From positions 1-21,827 of the forward strand of contig CAJNOQ010003002.1 in the NCBI GenBank assembly GCA_905250885.1: a DNA stretch of 21,827 nucleotides. Reading direction: 5' to 3'. The notes under the pieces are model-generated. The model was not told where the DNA came from. It did no database searches and saw nothing but the letters and a program-made list of their open reading frames with translations. The position numbers were made by a program, and so were the translations under genes. How positions within the stretch are numbered: the stretch's first letter is position 1; every line of letters begins with the position of its first letter. Of this stretch, positions 1 through 9,581 are shown one piece after another. Origin of the DNA: Didymodactylos carnosus (taxonomy: Eukaryota > Rotifera > Eurotatoria > Philodinida > Philodinidae).

Positions 1-221
1 GGGCTGTTAATCGTCCATATTCAGAATCCTTAGCTTTAGCAAAATCATTAGTTGAACAAGGTGAATTAAAACCATCAGTGGATAAGAAAACTTATGGACA
101 GTATAACAATGGATTAGAAGATATTGTAAAAGCATTAGATTATTATGATAAAGAACATCCAATTGGTAAAGTTATTATTAAAATATCAGATCCTGTTTTT
201 AGTTTTTCAGAAAGAGAATGA
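1..221 (+). CDS. C-terminus of a zinc-type/quinone oxidoreductase-like protein (MDR family), partial
   Basis: The reading frame beginning at base 3 is open from the window edge to TGA at 219-221, giving the last 72 residues of a protein. The tail carries the pattern usual for medium-chain dehydrogenase/reductases (alcohol dehydrogenase or NADPH:quinone oxidoreductase type): 'LVEQGELKPSVDK', then 'GLEDIVKALDYY', then a terminal 'GKVIIKI' strand. In this family the segment closes the catalytic domain, after the Rossmann NAD(P)H fold. The Rossmann glycine motif and any zinc ligands lie upstream of the window, so substrate and cofactor cannot be named. No intron is visible in this part and no frame damage is seen. 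The family call is from memory of the pattern, not an alignment. Confidence 0.75.
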   Translation, partial: AVNRPYSESLALAKSLVEQGELKPSVDKKTYGQYNNGLEDIVKALDYYDKEHPIGKVIIKISDPVFSFSERE

Positions 222-881
222 TCTGTGAAGTGTAATGCGATTTTTTTATTTGAAGTGGGAGAAAGTAGTTTGTCAAAGAAAGTTTGAATTTAAAAAAAAT
301 GAACAATTGCACAGACATAGGATGATGCACTGTTGATCCAGCTGTGGGGAAATATGCAATAGAATTGCACTTGTGTCAAATTAGTTTTTATACTATTATT
401 TGTGTTAATATTGGTACATGGATTTTATTTCGTATAATATGGAAACCATAACTTTTTCTCGTAGAACTATAGAAAGATAATAAGAGTCGAAGATTATTCA
501 GAGGAAAGTTTGTCGTATCTTTAAGATAATTATTTGACAAGAATATTCATGCAGGCATCAAAAATTTTTACTTCCTTACAGTAGGAAACCTTCGTATATT
601 AAATGAGCGTTTACAGCACAGCAGGGCAAACGCCGACGTCGGAATACATATGAACCTTAACTTTTCAAAAGACAGCCGCAAATACTCTATCTTAATCTTT
701 ATTTCTACGATCACATTCATAGCTGTTCACAGTATCAACCACTCATACCAATATTATAGCTTCACAGTATCATAGTGACTTCTACAGTTTCATAGTATTA
801 AAACTTTACAGTTTAATTTTGCGTTTGTAGTTACTAGGTTTTCAGCATATCTGATGAAAACAACTATTGTTTTGAGAAGGG
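222..881. other. Intergenic stretch between oxidoreductase and env remnant
   Basis: No convincing ORF. An AATAAA signal on the minus strand (698-703) lies about 180 bp past the env stop and could be its poly(A) site. A 10-bp palindrome CCGACGTCGG sits near 633-642. Short imperfect repeats of a CTATGATACTGTGAA-like unit are seen on the minus strand at about 715-800. This is where a 3' LTR would be expected for the env element, but no TG...CA-bounded repeat could be matched to a second copy. Confidence 0.4.
698..703 (-). promoter_or_regulatory. Possible poly(A) signal (AATAAA) for the env-like gene
   Basis: AATAAA on the minus strand, about 180 bp beyond the env-like stop codon. Such hexamers are common by chance in AT-rich DNA. 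Confidence 0.25.
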
Positions 882-3188
882 CTATGATATGTTTACTGGA
901 AAAAATGAGCGAGATGGGTCTTTAAACGCCATTTGTTTATGTATAGCTCGAAACTGTATACACGCATAAAATATTGCAACGAGTAATAAAAGAATAAACA
1001 CCACTATCATATCAATTAAATACCATGAAAAGTTTGAAGAACATAGGTCGAAATATTGCGTGATACCTGCCTGTTTTTATATAAACGGTGAGCGATCGTC
1101 ATTAATCAGCTTATCGATTTGTAATGATAATGTATCATTTCTATTAGGTCGCGTTGCTACTGGATGCAGTATATTTATTACTTTATTTGTGACTTCTAAA
1201 TATGTTCCGATCGAAAATGTTGTAAAAAGAGGTTCATTAAAACACTGTTCATCAGTTGGTCCATGAAGCGTGAAATTATGACATCACAAATATTTTCGAC
1301 AGGGTACTTTAATAGTGCTAAGTAGTGGTAGTGTTGCCTTTAGATCATCCGAAGCAGTAGTACCGATTATGTCTGTATTTTGCAATAGTAAACACGATAA
1401 CGATTCTGGGACAGATATTGCCAAGGGGGAAAAGGCGACTTTTTTCTTTCTTAGTATCGGAGAGCATCGCATCAGCATCGGATGTTGAGGATGTCAAGCA
1501 TCGGAAAGCATTTCCAGAAAGCTCCCGGAGGCGTCTTTTACCCCCCATCCTTTTGGATATTGCCCGTGCGTTATAAAATAATGGTATCAACGAATACTCG
1601 GTATCGGGTATTATTTCCAAGCGACAATTTTCATAAGTATTATTATTAAATAAACTTCTTAAGCATTTATTAGCAATATCATTAGCAATTGCTGGGCTAA
1701 TTTTACAAATCACAAATTCGAAGAATACACATTGTTTCACTTCACCATTATACCAACATAGCGTACGTTAGATAAGTTCATTGAATTCGATGAAATTTGG
1801 TAATTTTTCAATTTTTAAAAGCATACCATTAACAAAAACTGGGACAGGTTTGATTTCATATACATCGAATATGCGTTCAGGTAAAGTGCTTGGTATATGT
1901 AAAAAACAAGTGAAACATAACGACTCAATCGTGTTATTAGTGCCTTAATGAAAAGAACTAAATTAGTGGATAGCCAAAAATTGTTACTATTCATTTTAAG
2001 ATAGAATTTATTTGAATGTTTTTTCAATAGCTGAAGAGTGAATGCAGTTGGAATTTTCATTGTTATTTAGTATAGTTTGTTGTAGAGAAACTTTACTGTA
2101 CTGCTGAGATGGGTTTTCATGTGTAACATAATGACTAGATTCCTTAAAGTGCTTTAGTAATTTTGTTCAAGATTGACTCCTCTATATGTTGCTCTTCTCG
2201 GATACAAGGCATCGTGGTGAGACACCAGTAGTTCATTACTATTACATCTAGTTTCCGAAAAATAGAAAAAAGGGCTGTTTCATTGATAAAAACATCCAAA
2301 TAAATAGTATTTTAAGATGAATAATAGTTCCGCTCATTCCTTACCATAATTGTCTCCATTGTTATGAAAACTCAGATCTTGTACTATCAGGAACTTCTTG
2401 GCAACCAATCCAACTGGTAGTCGACAAGATGTATGTTTCAAACTCAATATATAGTGCATTAATACATTAATAAATGTTACTTTCTCACTAGGTGACAGGA
2501 AATCCATGTTAAGTTTTCCATTATACATATCATTTATTGATTTTACCAGTTACAAAATTGCCAAAACGTAAAGCCAAATTAGCAAATTGTCTTATTAAAG
2601 AATCTAATTTAAAATCGTTTTTTTCTAGTTTTTGTTTTAAGGTTTCATAATGTTCTTCCACTGTAAATATACCTGTCGACGCATCTTCAAGCACACGTAA
2701 AAACGTTAACCGGTCATTTTCTGATACGGAAATACGTGCCCCAGATTCTTTATTTGTGGTTTCTAAATTAACCATTCTGTAATATATTTTGGTAACTTCA
2801 GCTTTTAAACCACTAATCCGCATTTGATTAGCTGGTGCAGTTACTCCAGTAAAAAATAAATTAATCGCCGTCCCTAATAGATCCGGAAGAAATCTTTTTC
2901 TAACATGACGGTGAAGTTGTTCAAATTGCTCTGTACATTTAGGGATGTTTTCTAATGTATAGATAATAAACTACACTATAATTCTGTAACCGGTATATCA
3001 AACGTGGATACCTTTATTTCATCATTAAGTGAAATATTTCCAGTCCACCTACCGGTTACCTTCAATGTTTCTGTTAACAATACAAACTGTTTGTCGGACA
3101 ATTGCACTTTATCAGTATTAAAAGTATAACAGGACGATATAAATGACCATAGGAAAATCAGATTTAACAAATTTTTAATGATATACAT
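882..3188 (-). pseudogene. Decayed env-like / baculovirus F-type fusion glycoprotein gene of a retroelement
   Basis: Read right to left on the minus strand, coding pieces keep the order of a class I F-type envelope protein. A signal-peptide-like N-terminus lies at 2976-3188. A basic cleavage-like R-K-R (2893-2901) is followed at once by a hydrophobic, Gly-containing segment like a fusion peptide (about 2845-2892). A helical, heptad-like region covers about 2530-2820. Less well preserved Cys-bearing ectodomain segments lie at about 1770-1940, 1560-1768 and 1077-1440. A transmembrane helix (about 957-1020) with a short basic tail ends at a stop (882-884). The gene is broken: in-frame stops at 1768-1770 (TAA), 1284-1286 (TGA) and 1077-1079 (TAA), a frame change between about 1560 and 1480, and frame breaks near 2970, 2530 and 2060-1945. 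Some breaks could be introns (for example an acceptor near 1945), but the three stops interrupt otherwise continuous frames. Env-like ORFs are known from bdelloid LTR retrotransposons. No gag, pol or LTR pair was found beside it, so this is probably a solo remnant or a captured gene that has died. Confidence 0.6.
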
Positions 3189-3523
3189 ATTGTTTAATAA
3201 TATCTTTAATTTCTTTTAGTATTAATATTTCTGACTCACGAACCTTGGATATTTAGTTGTATTTTGATGTAGTATTACTTGACTTTTTTAACCTTTCTTT
3301 TGATGTCTGTTAAACACAAAATATTAAATCAAACTTTCTGTATTCGAAGCCTCACATTGTGTATAATAATAAATTAGAATGACTAGACTTAAAGCTGCTG
3401 TACATTGTATCATATTTTTACTCAAAAGTTTGCCTATACAAAAACAAACAATATCTGTTTACTTGCACTTGAGAAAACAGTAGAATTGAAGTAGAACGCA
3501 CTGAATTCAACCGAAGAGGTGAC

Positions 3524-3711
3524 TCAGGTATGAACTTTTTTAGATGAGGCAGAAGAAGTTCGACGAAGTCTTGTTGTGATTCTCGCATCTTCTTGTTCTT
3601 TTCTCAATCGTTTCAGTTCATTTTTCAACTTAACAACGATCTTTTAGATACATCGAGCATTGCTTCAAGGCGATCATTAACGTTATTCAATGGCAAACCT
3701 CTTTTCTCGTT
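3524..3711 (-). pseudogene. Short coiled-coil coding remnant, frameshifted
   Basis: Two adjoining minus-strand frames look coding but are out of register. The first (about 3711-3630) gives an 'NDRLEAMLDVSKR' segment. The second (about 3637-3524) gives 'VVKLKNELKRLRKEQEDA', then a basic, Ser-rich tail ending in TGA at 3524-3526. Joined, they would form one charged amphipathic helix followed by a C-terminal tail. The overlap near 3630-3640 suggests a 1-nt indel. There is no ATG and no clear upstream exon. The family is not recognised; it could be the last exon of a dead cellular gene or part of a mobile element. Composition is unlike the surrounding non-coding DNA. Confidence 0.3.
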
Positions 3712-3909
3712 TCAGCACAATCAATAACAGAAAATGCTAATTGCTTATGTGTGCTTAGCACCGGCAATTTGCACCGGCGGTTTGTATATGAGGCCAAATA
3801 AATCTTCCATCACCCGAACCGTACCGCATCGTGACGGAAAAGACGACCGACCGGCTAGTGCACCAATTGTGAGGTTCTACTCACTCACTTCTCATATTTA
3901 TTTGCATAA

Positions 3910-4113
3910 AGTGAACGGCTATATATAGTACACAAGTTGAACAACAGTTATGCAAGAGTTGCGCAAGAACAGAAAGAGTTGGAAAAACCAGAGGATGACA
4001 CAAGTATTGCGCAAGAACAGAAAGAAAGGAATAGAAGAAGAGAACATAGTCTTATGAGCTGCCAGGAATGGCAGATCATAATATTGTATTTTAAATCTTT
4101 CTGTTATGCATGA
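3910..4113 (+). CDS. Possible exon with a repeated AQEQKE peptide, unassigned
   Basis: An open frame without an ATG, from after the stop at 3907-3909 to TGA at 4111-4113. It encodes a very hydrophilic, Glu/Gln/Lys/Arg-rich segment in which 'AQEQKE' occurs twice, 16 residues apart, because an 18-nt sequence is directly repeated at 3959-3976 and 4007-4024 (48-nt spacing, in frame). The last 20 or so residues turn hydrophobic and are probably not coding. No family is recognised. It may be an exon remnant or simply a duplicated purine-rich patch. Confidence 0.2.
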   Translation, partial: SERLYIVHKLNNSYARVAQEQKELEKPEDDTSIAQEQKERNRRREHSLMSCQEWQIIILYFKSFCYA

Positions 4114-5075
4114 GTTTTCCAGAAGCCTATTATTTTTTTACATCAGAAGATAGAGAAAAGTGTCCTCTTCAAAATCAGATCCAAGTAATTGTGCGAAAAT
4201 TTTGCTTTGGTCGGGAGAGAGATTTTCCTGAGAGCTTCGATTTCGGCCAGTTGACCTTGGATCACCCTAAAATGGGCCAGGATAGGGGTAATCGACCACG
4301 CTGAGGCGAGTGGTGATGTTTATTTTTAGTTTCGAACCGATCTAAAGTCACTATAACAAGATTTTCAAATTCCAGCATTCTGCCACTATGATGCGTATAG
4401 AGCGGATATTTCGAAAATTCTGGCAGAATTTGAATAAGAAAGCTTTTTAATTGACGGAAGTGGCTGAATTTCAAGCTAGCTTTGGGAAAAGGTTTTCCGA
4501 AAAACCTTGAAAAATTCTAGATTTTTGGCGTTTTTCTCCTTTCATATGCACTGTGGAATCTTCATTTATACGTCATTCGACGCAGAATTTCATTCTGCGT
4601 CGAATGACATATAACTCAATGGGTTTTACAAGAAAAGCTGTCAGCTTTTTTCGAGGTGCGCTGACCGTTTTTGACAAGAGGCCCCGAGTGTTTTCCATCC
4701 CCAAAAATTCGACGACGATTCAAGATAGTACTCTAGGTCTACTTCCCGAAACCACAGAGGACCCTTCAAACGGACCATCTTCGGTTGCAAAAATCTCTTT
4801 AGAAAACGGCCGATGACGTTTTGTCTATGTCTAAAGAATAAACAATTTCTGAAGAACGCTTAACTCAAACAAGTTCAAATTTTTAGCATAGATAGTACTC
4901 ATACCAAGACAGCCCTGGTAAAAGTTTAAGCTCATTAGCATTTGATTTGACGCAATTGTAGCTTTTTAGAATAATTTTAAGTTATAAAAATGTCAGACTA
5001 TGTCACAAACTTCTCTGTAATTTGATAAAGAGATACTAAACTGAGCCAGTTATCACGCATCTGTTTCCCTTCTAG
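4114..5075. other. Non-coding stretch upstream of the TRAF-like gene
   Basis: ORFs here are short and low in coding character on both strands. Apart from the hairpin at 4572-4608, a smaller palindrome (AAAAGCT-GTC-AGCTTTT) occurs about 25 bp after it. A splice-acceptor-like CTTCTAG directly precedes the ATG at 5076, so an upstream untranslated exon of the TRAF-like gene may lie here, but its donor is not identifiable. Confidence 0.3.
4572..4608. repeat. Perfect hairpin: 17-bp inverted arms, 3-nt loop
   Basis: Arm GTCATTCGACGCAGAAT (4572-4588) and its exact reverse complement (4592-4608) flank the loop TTC. There is no mismatch in 17 pairs. No flanking target duplication or T-run was noticed. 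It could be a foldback remnant, a hairpin RNA, or a recently formed palindrome. Confidence 0.85.
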
Positions 5076-5936
5076 ATGACAGACGATAACGAGGGATTTG
5101 ATGTTTTCGATGACAAAAATTCCTTTGAGCCACAATATCTATGCCAATACTGTAAGAAGCTAGTTAAAGATCCGAAACAACTTTATTGTGAAGATCGTGC
5201 ATGCTCTTCTTGTCTGAAGGCAAGGATCGGGTATTTACCATTTTCACCACGGTTACGAGAGAAGATTGACTCAATTGATTGTAAATTACATTCTAGATCA
5301 TACAGTGCGGTTCAATGCACTTTGTGTGAAGAAACATCCACAACTCAGCAGGTACCACGCAATAAATAGCTGAAGCAAATAAAATTGAAAATTCCTCATT
5401 GTATTTGTTTTTCTTCCATTTCAGCTTGTCAATGATCGAGGTTTTGAAAGAGAACTAGACCAACTAAAAGTTACTCGCGTAGAAAAACAAAATAATTGCG
5501 AATGGATTAGATATCTCAAAGATTATCGGGTAGAATTGTTTATGTTTGGTACTAAAAAATACGTTAAAGCTGACTAGAACTTTCTCACGATTGTTAATCT
5601 ATCATTCTCTCCCTTTCAGAAGCATTTGGACAAATCATATTCAAACAATATATGTCAATACTGTGGAGGAAACTTTTTAGCACTAATCGCACCGCATAAA
5701 CATATAAAAGATGATTGCCTTAAAGTGCCTGTGACCTGTCCACTGCATGACGAATATGGATGTTCGGATCATGTAAGTTTCCACTTCTTATCTTTTCTTA
5801 ACAATGTATTTCACACTTCTAAATTGAATAATGTAGATAGTACGGGAAGATTTTGAAAAACATTTGCTAACTGAACAACAACAAGCAGCCTTAGTATCCT
5901 CCATTGTAAATATAATGTCGATTACACAGAGTCATT

Positions 5937-6126
5937 CTGAATTGATATCGAAGCTGAGGACGGACCAATCTATGGAATATGAATCCGCTCGGCGAAATAA
6001 TTTAAGGAAGAAATGGAAAAATTTACCGAAAAACTTACGATCCTCGATCAGGGCATTAAAACATTAATGAGTAATACTGCACGAATTGCATCCGAAATCC
6101 AGAGAAATGAACATATTATTCAATCT
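5937..6126 (+). repeat. Internal duplication in the TRAF-like gene, copy 1
   Basis: First copy of a segment repeated about 422 bp downstream. It starts at CTGA..TTGA.ATCGAAG and covers the coiled-coil region, including the frameshift site. Confidence 0.75.
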
Positions 6127-6358
6127 GTATTCAGTGCTATTCAACCGTTAAAACTATCAATTGACGAAAAAGATTCATTTTTAGCCAGGGTTTCACAGAA
6201 TCAACAAATAATTCAAGAAGAACTAACAAAAACTAAAGAAGATCTTCAAAATATCGAGCACACTTTTTATGATGGTATGTTCACTTGGAAAATAACAAAT
6301 GTGAGCGATAAAATGGCGGATGCACAGAGTGAACGGCAAACTAGTATTTATTATCCAC

Positions 6359-6643
6359 CTGACTTGACATCGAAGATGAGCAAAAACCGATCAATGGAAT
6401 ACGCCGCTCAGCGAAATAATTTAAATAAGAAATGGAAAAATGTACCAAAACACTTTCGATCCCGGACAAGAGCGTTAAAACATCACTGAGTGATAATGTA
6501 TGAATAGATGCAAACTTTTAAAAAATGTAGGCTAGATGCATTCGGATTACAGAGAGATGAACATAGTATTCAAACTGCAGTGTGAACCTCAAACTAGTAT
6601 TTATTTCCCCACCATTCTATTCTTCACCGAAAGTTCTTGATTT
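6359..6643 (+). repeat. Internal duplication in the TRAF-like gene, copy 2, degenerate
   Basis: Resembles 5937-6126 and then, after an internal loss of roughly 190 bp and a small insertion near 6500-6535, resembles the MATH-start region around 6327-6355 (both contain AAACTAGTATTTATT). The copy has diverged and carries extra frame breaks. It shares the short T-run (AATAATTTAA) at the frameshift with copy 1. Confidence 0.7.
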
Positions 6644-8514
6644 CTCCGAACAGGTCCTTTTCATTGGGAGCGGCTTCCAAGAAAACAGCATACATTAATC
6701 TATTCGGAATTTGATGATGATTCAGATACGCTACCCCACGTCTTGAACAACTTTTAGTTTTTGAGAAAGATACGATAAATTGTTTTAACGTGAAAACTAG
6801 TGCTTTCATTCTATTGTGTGATTTTTTCTTCATTCTGAATATATTATACAACTTGTTTAATTGTTAACTTTAGACAACCTAATTAGTGGAAAAACTTAAG
6901 GGACCGTGAAAAAAATATTTCACTCTTTTTTTTGAACTACTGTCATCTTAGTTTCGACCTAAACTGTATGTTAGATTCTGTAATTGACAACAGAAAGTGA
7001 AAATTTGTTTCATTCTGTACATATATCAGATTTCTTTTTTCTGCAAAATGAGAGAAAAAAAGCGAAAGAGATCTACATTTATTTTTATCTGAGCGCAGAA
7101 ATAGTTGTGCGTAAAATATTGTATATGAATACGTTCCACGCGTTCTGTTATTTTTAGCAGCTTTCGAAGTAAAATATGCAAAAAATTAATGCTGGATGTA
7201 AAATTAAATGCCATTTAATTCGGCAGGATCGAATCCTGACGAATTTAAAAATCATAGGGAACCAACAAAACGAATATATAGTTTTGTAAAGAACATTTTA
7301 ATGCATCTGTTGGTATTTTACTTTTATTTGGTTCTTTATCGATAATGAGAAAAAGTGAAAATGTTAAGTTTTAGTGAGTGAGTGAATAGCTTTGTTTGAG
7401 TGTGGTCCCATGGACTTTTGCTCTAAATTTTACTAAAAAGCAAGACGTCTACATATTTACTGTCCAGAACACAGGATGTGCTCAATCTTTTTGAATAACT
7501 GTAAGACTAAAAACTGGTATTCTCTAAACTCTCTGTCATTTCGTTTTCCAACGCACTTGAAACACTTGAGAAAAGTTCTCATAAAAGCACTTTCAATGAG
7601 TACATCTTCGAATTTTGTAAGCGAACAATGATTAGAAAAAGCTTTTATTACCCAGTCAGTCACATCTTTTGAAAATTCATTTTAACGCGGTTGTAGCATG
7701 CATAGAGCACGAGAATATACAGTTTCACCGAATTTTTCGTGTTTAGGACTCAACTGAAACGAATTTAACGCGTTTTGGCCAGAAATTAAGTTTGAAAACC
7801 GGCGTTTCTATATCAAATAATTTTGTGTAAAACGCGTTTTGAACGCAAATGTTTACCACTATGTATCGCGTTTTATGTTCTACACTTATAGAAAGTTGCG
7901 TTTCGAGTTTGAATAACTTTAAAACGTTTGTAAAAAGATTTCGTTTTTCGAGTAAAAGAGTGCCCATGACTCACCGATTAACCGCGCTGCTGGATAAGTC
8001 ATCACGATGAATCATTCGGATCTACGATATTTAGTTTAGAAGGATTTTCGAGCCTCGCCAATCTCAGAGGCAACGTACGTTGCATATACCTGGCAACGAT
8101 GTGCACTGTTGGCTCTGGCAGTGTTCTGGAACATGAAAACTATTCGAAAAAGCGGAATTTAGGCGAGAGAACATATATATAAAGCCAACATTTTTTAAAA
8201 ATTTTCTAAGTTTTTTCCTACTTTCGGTTGGCTGGAAGTAGAGGGTGAAGGGTGCGGTTGAGCCCATTCAGTAAGGGAGAAAAGTAATTAATCAGTTTCA
8301 GTTATTAACAGGATCTGTAATGGCAAAAATCAAATTAGGATTTTGAAGTCCGTTATGTTAGGGTTTATATCAAAATGTAAGTTAAAGTGGTTTTTAGGTT
8401 TTAACGATCAAGTACAACTGTTAAAGTTAAAGAAAAAAATACACAGGATGTGTCCAGTCTTCTATCGTATTTAAGTGGAAAATATTTAAAAGAGAACGCA
8501 ATTAGACTGAAAAG
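6644..8514. other. AT-rich stretch, mostly non-coding
   Basis: Apart from a possible coding piece at 7457-7684 (-), nothing is recognised. 7680-7960 is notable for repeated ACGCGTTTT / TTTAACGCG strings in an otherwise CpG-poor, AT-rich sequence, but no regular period was seen. ORFs at 7026-7214, 7743-7967 and 8064-8267 (-) show no domain pattern. Confidence 0.3.
7457..7684 (-). CDS. Unassigned short coding-like segment (possible terminal exon)
   Basis: A minus-strand frame open for about 75 residues, ending at the stop beginning at 7459 and bounded upstream by a stop near 7683. It has no ATG in frame; GTG at 7663 is not a likely animal start. The sequence reads as a helical, protein-like chain with regularly placed hydrophobics and several Cys ('KFEDVLIESAFMRTFLKC', 'FLVLQLFKKIEHILCSGQ'). 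It could be the last exon of a gene whose other exons are lost or not recognised, or the remains of a mobile-element ORF. No family is recognised and function is unknown. Confidence 0.25.
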
Positions 8515-9093
8515 AGAACGTTTTGAATTTTTTGCAGAACTCAAAGATAGAAAAGGGTACGCATTTTGAATTAAAAATATTTAATTTTTACTATTTTCTC
8601 AATTACTAAACATACCACTATAAGGTTTCTGTGGTGTAGTGGTACACTGTATGTCATGATATGCATATAGTGCTGGTTTGATTCTAGTCAGAAGCCACTT
8701 CTTTTCTTTTCTCTTCTTTAGTTTTCATTATGGTTATGTTCTGGGTGATTAGTTACAATACCAATGATGTGGTCATGTAAAACAAATTTGAATCATACGT
8801 ATGCAAACATGCTCTTGGCATGATGATTCATTTAGGCTATTATTTTGCTCGCGATCCATCAAAATTAGAAAATTTCAGCAAAAAAGGTGCTAGACCTAAA
8901 AAGGCATGTTTAGCATTAATGAAATAAACATTTTTGTAAGAACAGTTGTTATTTTTTCTTTGAATACGTGATTTTTTACAGTATAGTGATATGTTTAGTA
9001 ATTGAGAAAATAGTCAAAATTAATATTTTTAATTTAAAATGCGCTCTCTTTTCTATCCCAATTTATTTGCGTTCTGCGAAAAATTCAAAACGT
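8515..9093. repeat. Inverted repeat with about 110-bp arms and 360-bp spacer
   Basis: Arm 1 at about 8515-8621 and arm 2 at about 8982-9093 are reverse complements with scattered mismatches and small indels. The inner 30 bp of each arm (8590-8620 against 8982-9012) differ at only one or two positions. Similarity stops just inside arm 1, where a tRNA-like sequence begins. The arms are either TIRs of a non-autonomous element or two oppositely placed copies of one repeat. No target duplication was identified. Confidence 0.7.
8625..8696 (+). tRNA. tRNA-like sequence, probably a tRNA pseudogene
   Basis: A 72-nt segment folds as a near-cloverleaf. The acceptor stem GTTTCTG pairs with CAGAAGC (one G-U). 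A D-arm contains TGGTGTAGTGG, an excellent internal A box. A T-arm of four or five pairs closes a 7-nt loop TTTGATT, with B box GGTTTGATTCT (about three changes from GGTTCGANTCC). The anticodon arm pairs only with an 8-nt loop (TATGT/GCATA), so no anticodon can be assigned. A TTTT run at 8702-8705 fits a pol III terminator. It could be a decayed tRNA, or the tRNA-derived head of a short interspersed element, given the repeat around it. Confidence 0.5.
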
Positions 9094-9452
9094 CCTCTTC
9101 TAAATTCTTGTTCGTATTTAAGATTTGCGTTGAAAAAGTCTCAAAGAAACCAACAAATATACAACTGGATAGAGTGCAAACAATATACAGAATGACAGAA
9201 AAGCAAAGATTAATATAGATAAAGAAAAATATGAAAGATAACTAGGGGCTATGGCATGTTAATTATATCCACAATATAACTAAAAATAACTTAAAATATG
9301 TAAAGAATTAGGAAAAGAGAGTGTATAGCTGCACAATGTTATAGGTCAAAACACGGAGAATAGAACGATACTGGCCTTCATTCGAATCGCTTAGTTTTTT
9401 CGGTAAAGAGACTTACATTATCGAACATAACTATCCACGTAAATGGATCGGG
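9094..9452. other. Intergenic stretch between inverted repeat and hAT element
   Basis: AT-rich and without a supported gene. The plus-strand ORF at 8968-9195 overlaps the inverted-repeat arm and is not credible as a gene. Confidence 0.3.
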
Positions 9453-9460
9453 ATTCAACT
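9453..9460. repeat. Target-site duplication, left copy (outer hAT element)
   Basis: ATTCAACT directly before the CAGAGGTG terminus; pairs with ATTCAATT at 10682-10689 (7 of 8 identical). Confidence 0.7.
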
Positions 9461-9496
9461 CAGAGGTGTAATCGGTATCAAAAATGCGATACCAGT

Positions 9497-9553
9497 ACCG
9501 GTCATCGGTATACAAACTTCGTACCATTACCGGGCGGTATACCGATGACCGGT
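9497..9553. repeat. Perfect 17-bp inverted repeat in the left end of the outer element
   Basis: ACCGGTCATCGGTATAC (9497-9513) and its exact reverse complement (9537-9553) are separated by 23 nt. An outer pair, CCAGTACCG (9492-9500) with CGGTACTGG (9562-9570), extends or competes with this fold. Subterminal palindromes of this kind are common transposase-binding regions in hAT MITEs. Confidence 0.85.
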
Positions 9554-9581
9554 TTACCGGTCGGTACTGGCTTGTCGCAAT

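Larger units (their letters stand above)
5076..6643 (+). pseudogene. TRAF-like protein gene (RING-like, TRAF zinc finger, coiled coil, MATH start), frameshifted and truncated
   Basis: Four exons joined by phase-0 GT-AG introns: 5076-5351, 5425-5529, 5620-5772 and 5837 onward (introns 73, 90 and 64 bp). Exon 1 has a RING-like Cys pattern (CQYC ... CSSC). Exon 3 has a TRAF-type zinc finger (CQYCGGNF ... H ... DCL ... CPLHDEYGCSDH), running into 'REDFEKHL' in exon 4 and then a long coiled coil. In TRAF-family adaptors these parts mediate oligomerisation and receptor signalling, with a C-terminal MATH domain binding the receptor. Here the frame is lost at about 5990-6003: the exon-4 frame stops at 6065-6067, while coiled coil and the MATH start ('DGMFTWKITNVSDKMADAQ') continue in another frame from 6013. 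The MATH domain then stops after about 30 residues, where a second, worn copy of the coiled-coil segment begins (6359). A last MATH-like scrap, 'FYSSP', is readable near 6615-6630. The gene almost certainly cannot make a full TRAF protein; a short RING/zinc-finger product is still possible. Confidence 0.7.

Noticed and set aside
1060-1266. 68-residue plus-strand ORF
   Set aside because: Antisense to an env-like coding segment that has the better protein pattern.
4553-4816. 87-residue plus-strand ORF
   Set aside because: Includes the perfect hairpin, and composition is not protein-like; no family recognised.
7215-7245. tRNA T-arm-like hairpin (GGATCGAATCC)
   Set aside because: No matching D-arm, anticodon arm or acceptor stem upstream; only an isolated hairpin with one mismatch in 12.
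7680-7967. Repeated ACGCGTTTT strings and the ORF across them
   Set aside because: No fixed period and no domain; left as a composition note only.
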